This document shows positions 1-8,048 of a DNA stretch of 60,601 nucleotides, piece after piece. Both the position numbers and the translations under genes were made by a program. This DNA comes from CAZEMR01 sp964513465 (GTDB taxonomy: Bacteria; Bacteroidota; Ignavibacteria; Kapaibacteriales; UBA2268). The notes under the pieces were generated by a model, which did not search any database, had not been told where the DNA came from, and was given only the letters and a program-made list of their open reading frames with translations. How positions within the stretch are numbered: position 1 is the first letter of the stretch; every line of letters starts with the position of its first letter. The stretch covers positions 1-60,601 of the forward strand of contig CAZEMR010000012.1 in NCBI GenBank assembly GCA_964513465.1, read 5' to 3'.

Positions 1-113
1 AGGCCGCATGATTACTTATATATTGCCCGCGAGGAATGTAGTTGTTTATAGTTTGTATTGCGAAAAAATATTGGAATTGCTATCTCTCTTTCGCTTATTT
101 CCGTAAAATTATT

Positions 114-121
114 TAAATTTG
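114..121 (+). promoter_or_regulatory. candidate -7 element (TAAATTTG) for the aminotransferase
   Basis: TAAATTTG fits the Bacteroidota -7 consensus TAnnTTTG and would start transcription about 30 bases before the ATG at 159. The -33 region shows TCG rather than TTG about 20 bases upstream, so the match is partial. Confidence 0.35.
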
Positions 122-158
122 TGTTTTCTCATAATGTTAATAAGAATCGGAGAGTTAT

Positions 159-1370
159 ATGCCACAGGTTCCACTTCAGCCGGCAGTCAAAACGCATGAC
201 ATTCGCTATGCCATCCGCGACATCATCGCGGTGGCCAACGAAGCCGCCAAAGCCGGCAAGGAATTGCTATATCTGAATATCGGCGACCCGAACGTCTATG
301 ATTTCGTTACGCCGAAGCACATTATCGACTCGGTCTATCACGCGATGCTCGAGAACAAAAACGGCTACGCGCCGTCGTCGGGCATTTTGCCTGCGCTGAA
401 GGCCATCGAAAAGGACGCAGCCAAAAAGGGTATCGATAATATCCTGGATATATTTATATCGACCGGCGCCAGCGAGGCGATCGAAATATGCCTGACAGCG
501 CTATTGAACGAGGGCGAGAATTTCCTGATGCCCACGCCGGGCTATCCGCTTTATACCGCGGTGCAAAGCAAGCTGGGCCTTGTGCCCAACCCGTATTATC
601 TGGACGAAAGTAATGGCTGGCAGCCGGATATCGAGGATATCAAATCGAAAATCAACGACAAAACCCGTGCAATTGTGCTGATCAACCCCAACAACCCGAC
701 CGGCTCGGTCTGCGCAAAGGAGACTCTGCTGCAGATTATCGATCTGGCGCTGGAGCACAATCTGCTGATCATCGCCGACGAGATTTATGACAAAATTTAT
801 TTCGACGGACGCAAACATCTTTCGATCGCTTCGCTGAATAAGGATGTTTCCTGCGTTACTTTTTCGGGGCTTTCTAAGAATTATATCGCGCCGGGATTCC
901 GCATTGGCTGGGGAGTTGCGAGCGGACGTATGGATATTATGAAAGATTTCCTCGAGGCGGTCAATAAAATTCTGCGGGCGCGCGTTTGCGCAAACCACCC
1001 CGAGCAGTATGCGATTATTGCCGCGCTCGAAGGGCCGCAGACGCATCTCGAAGAAGCCACGCTCCGGCTGGAACGCCGCCGCGACATCGCTGTCGATATG
1101 CTCGGCGCAATCGACGGTATCGAAATCGTCAAACCCGAGGGCGCATTCTATGCCTTCCCGTCGATAAAGGTGGACGACGACGCGAAATTCGTAAAGGAAT
1201 TAATCCGAACGACCGGCGTTGTGGTAGTGCCCGGATCGGGCTTCGGCCAGCGACCCGGAACCACACATTTCCGTATTGTGATTCTTCCGCCGGAGGAAGT
1301 GCTGGAGCGTGCTTTCCGCCATCTGAAGGATTTCTATGAGCTTTATCGCGAGCGCAATAAGATTGATTAA
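159..1370 (+). CDS. PLP-dependent aminotransferase, class I/II (AlaA/AspC-like)
   Basis: Cytosolic fold-type I pyridoxal-phosphate aminotransferase of 403 residues, the usual length for the alanine/aspartate branch. The N-terminus with YLNIGDP (about residues 38-44) resembles glutamate-pyruvate aminotransferase AlaA. NPNNPTG (176-182) is the conserved cofactor-site loop, DEIYD follows near 207, and Lys240 in SGLSKNY is the expected Schiff-base lysine. GFRIGW follows and carries the phosphate-contacting arginine. The ATG at 159 has GGAG about 8 bases upstream. The gene is monocistronic and convergent with the copper ATPase, with a strong terminator straight after the stop. Amino-acid substrate cannot be fixed from sequence; alanine/pyruvate is the best guess. 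Confidence 0.93.
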   Translation: MPQVPLQPAVKTHDIRYAIRDIIAVANEAAKAGKELLYLNIGDPNVYDFVTPKHIIDSVYHAMLENKNGYAPSSGILPALKAIEKDAAKKGIDNILDIFISTGASEAIEICLTALLNEGENFLMPTPGYPLYTAVQSKLGLVPNPYYLDESNGWQPDIEDIKSKINDKTRAIVLINPNNPTGSVCAKETLLQIIDLALEHNLLIIADEIYDKIYFDGRKHLSIASLNKDVSCVTFSGLSKNYIAPGFRIGWGVASGRMDIMKDFLEAVNKILRARVCANHPEQYAIIAALEGPQTHLEEATLRLERRRDIAVDMLGAIDGIEIVKPEGAFYAFPSIKVDDDAKFVKELIRTTGVVVVPGSGFGQRPGTTHFRIVILPPEEVLERAFRHLKDFYELYRERNKID

Positions 1371-1399
1371 TCTTTAAATATTAATCGGAAAATCCATTG

Positions 1400-1440
1400 G
1401 CCCGTCCGGATCAGTCATTATCGGACGGGCTTTCTTTTAT
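1400..1440 (+). terminator. rho-independent terminator shared by convergent genes
   Basis: A perfect 9-bp stem, GCCCGTCCG (1400-1408) with CGGACGGGC (1422-1430), is followed by a T-rich run on the + strand. It ends the aminotransferase transcript. The right arm lies inside the last codons of the opposing copB gene, whose stop codon is at 1411. Confidence 0.85.
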
Positions 1441-3411
1441 TTTTTTGCGGCGCAATGTCTGTGCATTTATCGCGACTATGACGGTCGATGCCGACATCAG
1501 CAGCGCGCCAATGGCGGGCTGGATGATTATGCCTGCCCACCAGAGCACTCCTGCCGCGAGCGGCAGCGCGACTATATTATATCCCGCTGCCCACCAGAGG
1601 TTCTGTACAATTTTGCTGTGGTTCTCGTCCGAGAATTTGATCGTGTGCACTACATCGAGGATATTGCTTTTTACGAGTACGATCTGGGCGCTTTCGATTG
1701 CCACCGAGGTGCCTGCGCCGATTGCGATGCCGATGTCGGCCGAGGCCAGCGCCGGAGCGTCGTTGATGCCGTCGCCGACCATCGCGACTATCTCGCCCTG
1801 TTTGTTCAGATCTTTGACTTTGTCGGCCTTTTCGTCGGGCATGATACCGGCGAAATAGTCGTCGATCCCGAGTTCGTCGGCCACTGATTTTGCGACATCT
1901 TCGCTGTCGCCGGTGAGCATATATATCTTAATGCCCATATTTTTCAATTCTTTGACGGCTTCGCGGGCTTCCTCGCGGATCCGATCGCTGAGCGCAAATG
2001 CTCCGTAAAGCTCGCCATCGACGAAGGTATAGACCACCGTATTGCCCTTTTGCTCGTATTTCTGATATTTTTCATTGTCAATATCCTGAGCCATTTCCCT
2101 GAGCATTTTCGGGCCGCCGATTTTCACTTCCTTGCCGTCGACTTTAGCGCCGACTCCCTTGCCGGTGGATGAGCTGAAATCTTCCGAGCCGGGGATGTCT
2201 ATATCATTATCCTTTGCGTATTTAACTATCGCTGCGGCGATGATATGCTCGGAGTTCTGTTCGACCGCCGCGGTGTATTTGATCATTTCGTTTTCGTCTT
2301 TTTCGGCAATTACTTCATTGACTGCGAATTCGCCTTCGGTCAGAGTGCCGGTTTTGTCGAAAATTATTGCGGAAATATTGCGAATGGTCTCGAATGCCTG
2401 GCGGTTGCGTACGAGAATACCGTTTTTGGCGGTCATCGATGTCGAAATCGCCACCACCAGCGGAATTGCCAGTCCCAGCGCGTGCGGGCAGGCGATGACC
2501 ATGACGGTGACCGACCGTTCGAGCGCGAAATCCGGGCTGCCGATGAAAGCCCATACTATATAAGTAATAATACCTGAGCCGAGCGCCACATAAAACAGCG
2601 CTGCGGCTGCTTTGTCGGCCGTATCCTGGGATTTCGATTTGCTCTCCTGGGCATCTTTGACCATATCCATTACCTGTGCCAGATAGCTGTTCTTGCCGGA
2701 TTTGGATACTTTTATTTTAATCGAATTTTCTTTGCCATTGATCGAGCCGCCGATCACTTCGTCGCCCTTGCTTTTGGCCACGGGTTTGGATTCGCCTGTT
2801 ACGAGCGATTCGTTTACGTGGGTTTCGCCTTCGGTAATTTCACCGTCGGCGGTAATGCTTTCGCCGGGCTTGACGAGCACGACGTCGCCTTCGTTCAGCT
2901 CGCTGACGTCAACATCCTCTACGTCGCCGTTTTTTACGCGGTGGGCGGTTTTTGGCATCAGGTCGGCGAGTTCGTCGAGCGCTTTGGATGCGCCGGATAC
3001 GCTCTTGGCCTCGATCCAGTGGCCCAATAGCATGACGTCGATCAGAGTGGCCAGCTCCCAGAAGAAATTCCGGCCGGGGATAAAGAATGTCGTCGTAACC
3101 GAATAAACAAAAGCAACCGTAATCGCAAACCCGATCAGGGTCATCATCCCCGGCTGTTTGTCGGAAATTTCGTCGTAAATTCCCTTCAGAAACGGCCAGC
3201 CGCCATAGAAATATATGACTGACGAGAGAACGAATACTATAATCGGGGAATATGGAATCTCGAGCCGGAAGCCGAACCACATCTGGATCATCTCCGATAG
3301 CGCCAGCACCGGAATGGATAGAATTGCCGAAATAATGAACCGCGTGCGGAACATTTTGATGTGCGAGCCGTGGCCGCCGTGATTTCCGTCTGAGTGGTCT
3401 GAATGATTCAT
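1411..3411 (-). CDS. copB: CopB-type copper-translocating P-type ATPase
   Basis: Inner-membrane P1B-type ATPase, 666 residues. The intramembrane metal motif is Cys308-Pro309-His310, the CPH signature of the CopB (P1B-3) class, rather than CPC of CopA. The N-terminus has a short histidine-rich stretch (HSDHSDGNHGGHGSH) instead of a CxxC metal-binding domain, also usual for CopB. The TGES actuator motif, DKTGTLTEG with phosphorylated Asp352 and GDGINDAPA of the hinge are all intact. Expected role is export of copper (Cu2+ or Cu+) from the cytosol. No copper regulator or chaperone is adjacent. The C-terminal codons overlap the terminator of the convergent aminotransferase. Confidence 0.95.
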   Translation of the reverse strand: MNHSDHSDGNHGGHGSHIKMFRTRFIISAILSIPVLALSEMIQMWFGFRLEIPYSPIIVFVLSSVIYFYGGWPFLKGIYDEISDKQPGMMTLIGFAITVAFVYSVTTTFFIPGRNFFWELATLIDVMLLGHWIEAKSVSGASKALDELADLMPKTAHRVKNGDVEDVDVSELNEGDVVLVKPGESITADGEITEGETHVNESLVTGESKPVAKSKGDEVIGGSINGKENSIKIKVSKSGKNSYLAQVMDMVKDAQESKSKSQDTADKAAAALFYVALGSGIITYIVWAFIGSPDFALERSVTVMVIACPHALGLAIPLVVAISTSMTAKNGILVRNRQAFETIRNISAIIFDKTGTLTEGEFAVNEVIAEKDENEMIKYTAAVEQNSEHIIAAAIVKYAKDNDIDIPGSEDFSSSTGKGVGAKVDGKEVKIGGPKMLREMAQDIDNEKYQKYEQKGNTVVYTFVDGELYGAFALSDRIREEAREAVKELKNMGIKIYMLTGDSEDVAKSVADELGIDDYFAGIMPDEKADKVKDLNKQGEIVAMVGDGINDAPALASADIGIAIGAGTSVAIESAQIVLVKSNILDVVHTIKFSDENHSKIVQNLWWAAGYNIVALPLAAGVLWWAGIIIQPAIGALLMSASTVIVAINAQTLRRKKIKESPSDND

Positions 3412-4083
3412 GATTTGTTTCGAAGATTAATGCAACAAAACCATAATGGGCGAACCGTAGTATCAGTGCCCAGTGATCGTTTAAATAGATTTATGAAAGA
3501 AATTCGGATCGAAAAGAAGTATAAATGAGTGCTATATATATCCGACGCCGCCGCGCCTGAATTATTGAAATTCCCTGTTTTTCGCAGTTTTCACACCGAA
3601 ATATAAGTATTAGAATAAAAATTTCCGCCCTTTCGAATAAACTAAACATAAAATATTATAAAAATTATATAAATATGAAATTTGAAAAACAGCATTATCG
3701 CAAAAGAAAGAATTGAAAAGCAATTGTATATTCAAACGAAGTATGATTAAATCGAAATGAAATATCTATTCATTCTCCAATTTTTTTTTGTTTAGAAATA
3801 TTATTTGTCGAATATATGTGTGTATCATAAATATGGCTAAGTTACTTCTATCCATAAGAATCTCTCAAAAAGTGTAAAATTCCGACTATACGGATTTTAA
3901 TAAAACCCTTTCCCTGAGACACAACCGCATGATTGGCCCACAGCGTCGGGATTTATCGGATTTATTCATCCCATTATTTGCTATTAATGCTTGCAAAAAT
4001 TCAATTATTAAAAAATCAAATGTCAATTCTTTAAGTGCATTAAATGCTCTTGTTTGTCTTTGATTATAATTTTTAATTATTAA
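3412..4083. other. AT-rich intergenic region, no gene recognised
   Basis: This is the upstream region of copB followed by several hundred bases of very AT-rich DNA. The only ORF above 60 codons here (minus strand, about 3886-4101) shows no motif and host-unlike codons. I see no clear terminator or RNA. Confidence 0.5.
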
Positions 4084-4203
4084 AAAGCAGGGATGGAACA
4101 TGTGGAGGGTTTCGAGGACAGCCAGGTATTCGTAGCGGGCAAAAAATTGCCAATCAGCGCTACTTATAAACAGAAGTTTTTGAACAAGCTGCAGCTTCTG
4201 TAA
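4084..4203 (+). pseudogene. remnant of a LytTR DNA-binding domain
   Basis: The reading frame from 4084 to the stop at 4201 encodes a GC-richer patch beginning KAGMEHVEGFEDSQVFVAG and ending KKLPISATYKQKFLNKL. This resembles the last third of a LytTR domain, where family members typically end '..ve.ieg..v.i.g..iPisr.y...f...l'. An in-frame stop lies at 4081 and no other part of a LytTR regulator is found upstream, so only the C-terminal tail survives. A LytTR response regulator has probably been deleted here. It could instead be a tiny expressed ORF starting at the ATG at 4093, but there is no Shine-Dalgarno sequence. Confidence 0.5.
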
Positions 4204-4359
4204 AATTCAAAAATATTTCCTGCTTTTTCGTAAAGAAAAATTGTTATTTAATAATAAATTAATTATTATTAAGGGATAGCAAATACGATCTTTCTGAAAT
4301 CATATTCATTGGGCGCATTTGCATGGAGTTGATTTATAATTAATGACCAGGCCCTGCGT

Positions 4360-4809
4360 ATGCATGAACGCTACATAAGTGTCGGACAATACACTCCGGA
4401 ATATTCCGCATTCGAAAACGAGAATGATATTTATCTATCCTTCAGAATAGCTCGCGAATCATGTGCAGTGCCCGCCGCCCGGGTGCTTGCAATAGTAGAG
4501 GACGCTTCTGATTTTCGTAATAAACGCGAGATATTACATGAAAACCGCCGAATTCCGTTGATCAGCCTCGGCGACAAAATGAATATAAATGGGCATTGCA
4601 AAAATGAGCGTCCTTCAATTATCATAATTGACACCGGTGGGCAAGAAGTCGGTATTATGACCGATTCCGCCCCGGACGTAATGCTAATACCCAGGAACGA
4701 GATCGATGCCCGGATTGATGAATCGCGGTGCTGCATTTCGGGGATCGGCAAATCCGGCGGCAGCATCCGTCTGATTATCGACTGCGACCGCCTCGGCGAG
4801 CTGCTCTGA
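4360..4809 (+). CDS. divergent CheW-like domain protein
   Basis: 149 residues with the overall layout of a CheW domain. It begins with IYLSFRIARESCAVPAARV (about 24-42), the strand-turn-strand that opens CheW. SIIIIDTGGQEVGIMTDSAP (about 87-106) matches the '..vgllvD.v' core, and the end (SGIGKSGGSIRLIIDCDRLGELL) is the usual last strands and helix. The segment that normally reads 'G.inlRG.iipvidLr' is replaced by a shortened KREILHENRRIPLISLGDKM, so the receptor/kinase-binding surface is altered. CheW proteins couple chemoreceptors to CheA; no receptor or kinase gene lies nearby. There is no obvious Shine-Dalgarno site. Codon use is host-like. Confidence 0.7.
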   Translation: MHERYISVGQYTPEYSAFENENDIYLSFRIARESCAVPAARVLAIVEDASDFRNKREILHENRRIPLISLGDKMNINGHCKNERPSIIIIDTGGQEVGIMTDSAPDVMLIPRNEIDARIDESRCCISGIGKSGGSIRLIIDCDRLGELL

Positions 4810-4813
4810 GCAA

Positions 4814-4975
4814 TCAGGGAAGGCGACCGGACACATCGGGAATTTCGACCATATCCGCGCCGTTTATATATACATGCCGAAGCAGCCGCCCGTAAACGTC
4901 GCGGTTGGGCCCCGTTTTGCTGCGATGGATGGTAAGAACATCAATTAACAATTCAATGAGAATTAAATAAGATTT
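4814..4975 (-). pseudogene. unrecognised gene remnant or very short ORF
   Basis: The minus-strand frame ending at the TGA at 4814-4816 is open for 53 codons back to about 4975. Its last 41 codons are GC-rich and host-like, including HRSKTGPNRDVYGRLLRHVY and MVEIPDVSGRLP, while the upstream part is AT-rich filler. There is no ATG at the beginning, only a TTG at codon 9. It therefore looks like the preserved 3' end of a gene whose 5' part was lost. I do not recognise the family. Confidence 0.35.
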
Positions 4976-5000
4976 TCAAATAAAAAGCCATAAGTCTAAG

Positions 5001-5040
5001 AAAAATAAAGGGGGATATTCATAAACACGAACAATCCCCC
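5001..5040 (-). terminator. terminator downstream of hicAB
   Basis: On the minus strand, GGGGGAT and ATCCCCC (5034-5040 with 5010-5016) form a 7-bp stem followed by TTTATTTTT. A smaller CGGCCG/CGGCCG hairpin sits just before it (5053-5069), closer to the hicB stop. Confidence 0.6.
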
Positions 5041-5083
5041 GGTATGTTATCCCGGCCGTCATGCGGCCGTAATATATATTTAC

Positions 5084-5554
5084 TTATTTATTCGGATCAT
5101 ACTCTCGGTTTTTCTCGGCTACGGCGGATTTATTTTTATAATTGCCTGAATAGCCGGCCTTTACGTCAATTGCGCTGTTTCGCGAGAGTAGATAATTTAT
5201 GTATGAATTCAGGCTGACGCCATTATCACGGGCGCTTTCGCTCAGAATTTGGTGCAGTTCCTTCGGTACGCGCACCATGAATTTGCCGCTGTATTTGTCG
5301 AAATCTTCCAACTCTTCTTCTTTGGGTGTTGGATCAGGAATTTCCTTGCCTTCGCTCAGAATTTTTTCAAATAAAAATTCCTTCATATCATTCAGGTCAT
5401 CGATTGCTTCTTCGATCGTATCTCCGACGCCAAGAAAAGAATGCCGGCCAAGTTGCGGTATCGAAGCCTCATAGCCGCCGCCCTCTTCTTCGCTGAATTT
5501 ATGAATATTAATATCATAATCCAGATTCATATAATATTCGAGGTCTTTTTTCAT
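5084..5554 (-). CDS. hicB: HicB-family antitoxin
   Basis: 156 residues with the two-domain HicB plan. An N-terminal partial RNase-H-like fold (about 10-75, with EEGGGYEASIPQLG and GDTIEEAIDDLNDM) binds and blocks the HicA toxin. A C-terminal ribbon-helix-helix domain (about 105-142, with FMVRVPKELHQILSESA and VSLNSYINYLLS) binds operator DNA. Its start overlaps the hicA stop by four bases (ATGA), so the two are translationally coupled, with the toxin first as is usual for hicAB. The pair is more AT-rich than neighbouring housekeeping genes, in keeping with acquisition by transfer. Confidence 0.9.
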   Translation of the reverse strand: MKKDLEYYMNLDYDINIHKFSEEEGGGYEASIPQLGRHSFLGVGDTIEEAIDDLNDMKEFLFEKILSEGKEIPDPTPKEEELEDFDKYSGKFMVRVPKELHQILSESARDNGVSLNSYINYLLSRNSAIDVKAGYSGNYKNKSAVAEKNREYDPNK

Positions 5555-5841
5555 ATCTCCCCCTCTAATCTAAGGTCAATCACTTTTATAATTTTTTTGA
5601 TGTAATGAGATTTAACAAGCTTGCCATCTACCGGTATTGTTATTGTGTCAAATTTGTCAATGTTTCGTTCTTTGATTTTCTCATGTTGAATGATAAATCT
5701 ATGTGAACCGCCTTTGTTCTTTCGATCCGTGCATAAATCAGCCAGATAGTGACTGATAACAATCTCCACTTCGTTTAAGCTAACTTTTTGCTTCGAAGTC
5801 GATTCGCGCCAATTTTTTAATACTTTCTCAGCTCGCGCCAT
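5551..5841 (-). CDS. hicA: HicA-family mRNA interferase toxin
   Basis: 96 residues from the ATG at 5841. A longer reading would need a TTG at 5853. The signature GGSHRF with catalytic His47, and TIPVDGKLVKSHYIKKIIK near the C-terminus, are the HicA double-stranded-RNA-binding-like core. HicA cleaves mRNA and is neutralised by HicB. It is longer than minimal HicA (about 60 residues), with an N-terminal helical extension and an insert after the catalytic His. A TATATTTG promoter element lies only about 10 bases upstream of the ATG, so the transcript may be nearly leaderless. Confidence 0.85.
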   Translation of the reverse strand: MARAEKVLKNWRESTSKQKVSLNEVEIVISHYLADLCTDRKNKGGSHRFIIQHEKIKERNIDKFDTITIPVDGKLVKSHYIKKIIKVIDLRLEGEI

Positions 5842-5850
5842 CCATCTATC

Positions 5851-5884
5851 CAAATATACGAAATAGTATCATATATAGTATCAT
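5851..5884 (-). promoter_or_regulatory. hicAB promoter and candidate HicB operator
   Basis: On the minus strand TATATTTG (5851-5858) fits the TAnnTTTG -7 element. Directly upstream lie two direct copies of ATAGTATCAT (+ strand, 5863-5872 and 5875-5884), one helical-turn-like period of 12 bp apart. This suits binding of the HicB ribbon-helix-helix domain for autorepression. That role is inferred. Confidence 0.45.
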
Positions 5885-5900
5885 CTGTTTAAATAATTAA

Positions 5901-6887
5901 TCAAATTTTAATCATTGAGTTAATCTCCCCGGCGATGCGCAGTGCCTCGGCGGCTTCGGCTGCGCCGACCGGCACCGGCGTGCCCTGGGCGATTGCTTCG
6001 ACGAAGGCGGCCTGCTCGTCGGCGATGGCGTTCGATTCGGGTATCTCCGGTTTCTGGTAGTATATCGATTTATTCTTCGATCCCGCGTCGAGCGTGCCCA
6101 GCATTGCGGCCGGGATGCCGTGGCCGTTCGCTTCTTCGCCTTCTTCGACCAGGTGGAATACCTCGACATTCCGCTCGCCGAAATCGATTGATATATATGC
6201 ATTCCTCTGGAATAGCCGCATTTTGCGCATTGGGTTGGCGCTGATCCTCGAGGCGGTCAGATTGGCCACCGCCCCGTTCTCGAATGTGATGCGGGCGTTG
6301 GCGATATCGACCGCGTCGGTCAGCAGAGCTACTCCGTTAGCATCGATATTTTTTACGGGAGATTTGATCATCCAGAGCATTATATCTATATCGTGGATCA
6401 TCAGGTCGTGGATGACCGAGACGTCGATTGCGCGGGGCTTGAACTGGCTCAGGCGATGCGCTTCGATGAACAGCGGGTCGAGCCCGAAATCGCGGATTGC
6501 GGCAATAGCCGGATTGAAGCGCTCCACGTGGCCGACCTGTACGAGGCGCTCGTGGCGGCGGGCCAGATCGATCAGCTCGCGGGCCTCGGAGTATTCGGCG
6601 GTTATCGGTTTTTCGATCAGGCAGTGGCAGCCGCCCACGATGCACTGCTTCGCAATCGCAAAGTGCTCGCTGGTTGGCGCGGCGATGGTAACTGCGTCGG
6701 AGTTTTTGATTACCTCGTCGAGGGAATTAAACGGCTGGCAGCCTTGTTCGGCGGCGATTTTTGCAGCGCGCTCTGCGTCGATGTCGTAAATTCCGACTAA
6801 TTCGGCGCCGGGTGTGTTTTTCCATAGCTTAGCATGAATCGAACCGAGGTGGCCCGTACCGATGACGGATATTTTTACTTGTTCCAT
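5901..6887 (-). CDS. Gfo/Idh/MocA-family NAD(P)-dependent oxidoreductase
   Basis: 328 residues from the ATG at 6887, which has GGA upstream; an upstream ATG at 6932 adds 15 non-conserved residues and lacks a ribosome site. The N-terminal Rossmann fold begins VKISVIGTGHLGSIHAKLW. EKP at about 92-94 is the conserved motif carrying the catalytic lysine. The C-terminal domain includes HDLMIHDIDIMLWM (about 160-175), typical of the sugar-nucleotide 3-dehydrogenase branch (WbpB/WlbA-like). The substrate is probably a sugar or UDP-sugar, but no polysaccharide genes are adjacent. It lies downstream of xerD but is separated from it by a terminator. Confidence 0.9.
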   Translation of the reverse strand: MEQVKISVIGTGHLGSIHAKLWKNTPGAELVGIYDIDAERAAKIAAEQGCQPFNSLDEVIKNSDAVTIAAPTSEHFAIAKQCIVGGCHCLIEKPITAEYSEARELIDLARRHERLVQVGHVERFNPAIAAIRDFGLDPLFIEAHRLSQFKPRAIDVSVIHDLMIHDIDIMLWMIKSPVKNIDANGVALLTDAVDIANARITFENGAVANLTASRISANPMRKMRLFQRNAYISIDFGERNVEVFHLVEEGEEANGHGIPAAMLGTLDAGSKNKSIYYQKPEIPESNAIADEQAAFVEAIAQGTPVPVGAAEAAEALRIAGEINSMIKI

Positions 6888-6959
6888 GATTTTTCCGTTT
6901 ATTTTCCAAAATGTTTGATAAGATTTATGCAATATAATAATGATAAAAGAGATTAGCCC

Positions 6960-6991
6960 AAAAAAAATCCTCCGCGGGGGGAGCGGAGGAT
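6960..6991 (-). terminator. terminator of the Xer recombinase gene
   Basis: A 9-bp stem, ATCCTCCGC (6967-6975) with GCGGAGGAT (6983-6991), is followed on the minus strand by a run of eight T. Confidence 0.88.
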
Positions 6992-7027
6992 CGTGTTTGC
7001 AGCATAAAGGGAATAGGGGGATAAAAT

Positions 7028-7924
7028 TTATGCCTTAGGATGCGCGCTTTTGTACGCATTCTTTAATCTTTCTATCGATACATGTGTGTATATCTGCGTG
7101 GTCGAGAGCGACGAATGCCCGAGCATTTCGCTCACCGAGCGGATGTCCGCGCCATTGTCCAGCATATGAGTAGCAAAGCTGTGGCGCAGCACATGCGGAC
7201 TTTTCTGCGGCGATTCCGTGATTCCGTTCATCGCGCGGCGCACGATTTTGTAAGCATTTGCAGTGCCGAGCCGATCGCCGGATACCGAGAGAAAGAGCGC
7301 CTTCTCGCCGGTTCGCTTCGTAAGTTCCGGGCGCAACCGCAGATAATTGCTCAGTGCGAATAAAGCCTTTTCGCCGACCGGGACTGTGCGTTCCTTGCCG
7401 CCCTTGCCCATTACACGCACCGAGCGCCTCGAAAAATTCACGCCGGTGACGTTTAGCTGGAGCGCCTCGCTGATTCGCAGGCCCGAGCTGTATAGTAATT
7501 CGACCAGCGCGCGATTGCGCGCGCCGACGGGACTTTCGTCGTCGAAGCTGGCCACAAGCTGGCCGACCTCGCGCTCGAGCAGGAATGCAGGCAGCTTTTT
7601 GTCGCATTTGGGCGTGGCTACCAGCGCCGCGGGATTGCGTTCGATCAGTTCGATTTTGTGACAATATTTGAAAAATGACTTGATAGCCGAAATCTTCATT
7701 CGCAGCGTATTTTTCTTATGCCCCAGGTCGTGGAGCCAGCCCAGGAATGGCCGGACGTCGTTCAATCGGATGCATTCCACATCGGGCACCTCGCCGAATT
7801 CCTCGGCCAGGTAGTCGTAGAATTGCGCGAGCGCCAGCCGGTAGCTGTCTATCGTATGCGCCGAAAATTCCTTATCGGAGGCGCAATATTTCAAAAATTC
7901 GGCAATCGCAAGATTGAGTTTCAT
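7028..7924 (-). CDS. xerD: tyrosine recombinase XerC/XerD
   Basis: 298 residues, the standard Xer length. The N-terminal SAM-like core-binding domain covers about 1-90. The catalytic domain carries all six active-site residues: Arg150 (SGLRISEAL), Lys174 (GKGGKER), His244 and Arg247 (HVLRHSF), His270 (LGHSS) and nucleophile Tyr279. Xer proteins resolve chromosome dimers at dif, and nothing nearby suggests an integrative element. One xer gene alone cannot be assigned to C or D. It is monocistronic with its own terminator. Confidence 0.93.
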   Translation of the reverse strand: MKLNLAIAEFLKYCASDKEFSAHTIDSYRLALAQFYDYLAEEFGEVPDVECIRLNDVRPFLGWLHDLGHKKNTLRMKISAIKSFFKYCHKIELIERNPAALVATPKCDKKLPAFLLEREVGQLVASFDDESPVGARNRALVELLYSSGLRISEALQLNVTGVNFSRRSVRVMGKGGKERTVPVGEKALFALSNYLRLRPELTKRTGEKALFLSVSGDRLGTANAYKIVRRAMNGITESPQKSPHVLRHSFATHMLDNGADIRSVSEMLGHSSLSTTQIYTHVSIERLKNAYKSAHPKA

Positions 7925-7984
7925 ATATATATTTTGTCAAATTTTTAGTAATCAAATCTGCATAAAATGAATCAAATGCCATGC

Positions 7985-8025
7985 CAAAAAGAAAGGCCTG
8001 CGCGGCTAAATCGCCATGCAGGCCT
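7985..8025 (-). terminator. terminator of the small lipoprotein gene
   Basis: AGGCCTGC (7994-8001) pairs with GCAGGCCT (8018-8025), followed on the minus strand by TTTCTTTTT. Confidence 0.85.
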
Positions 8026-8048
8026 CATTAATCGAATATTTTTGCGGA

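Noticed and set aside
1..9. Possible start of a minus-strand gene running off the left edge (CAT at 7-9)
   Set aside because: Only three codons are visible and there is no ribosome site, so nothing can be supported.
3886..4101. 71-codon minus-strand ORF upstream of the CheW-like gene
   Set aside because: AT-rich, no motif, codon use unlike the host, and it overlaps the better-supported LytTR remnant on the other strand.
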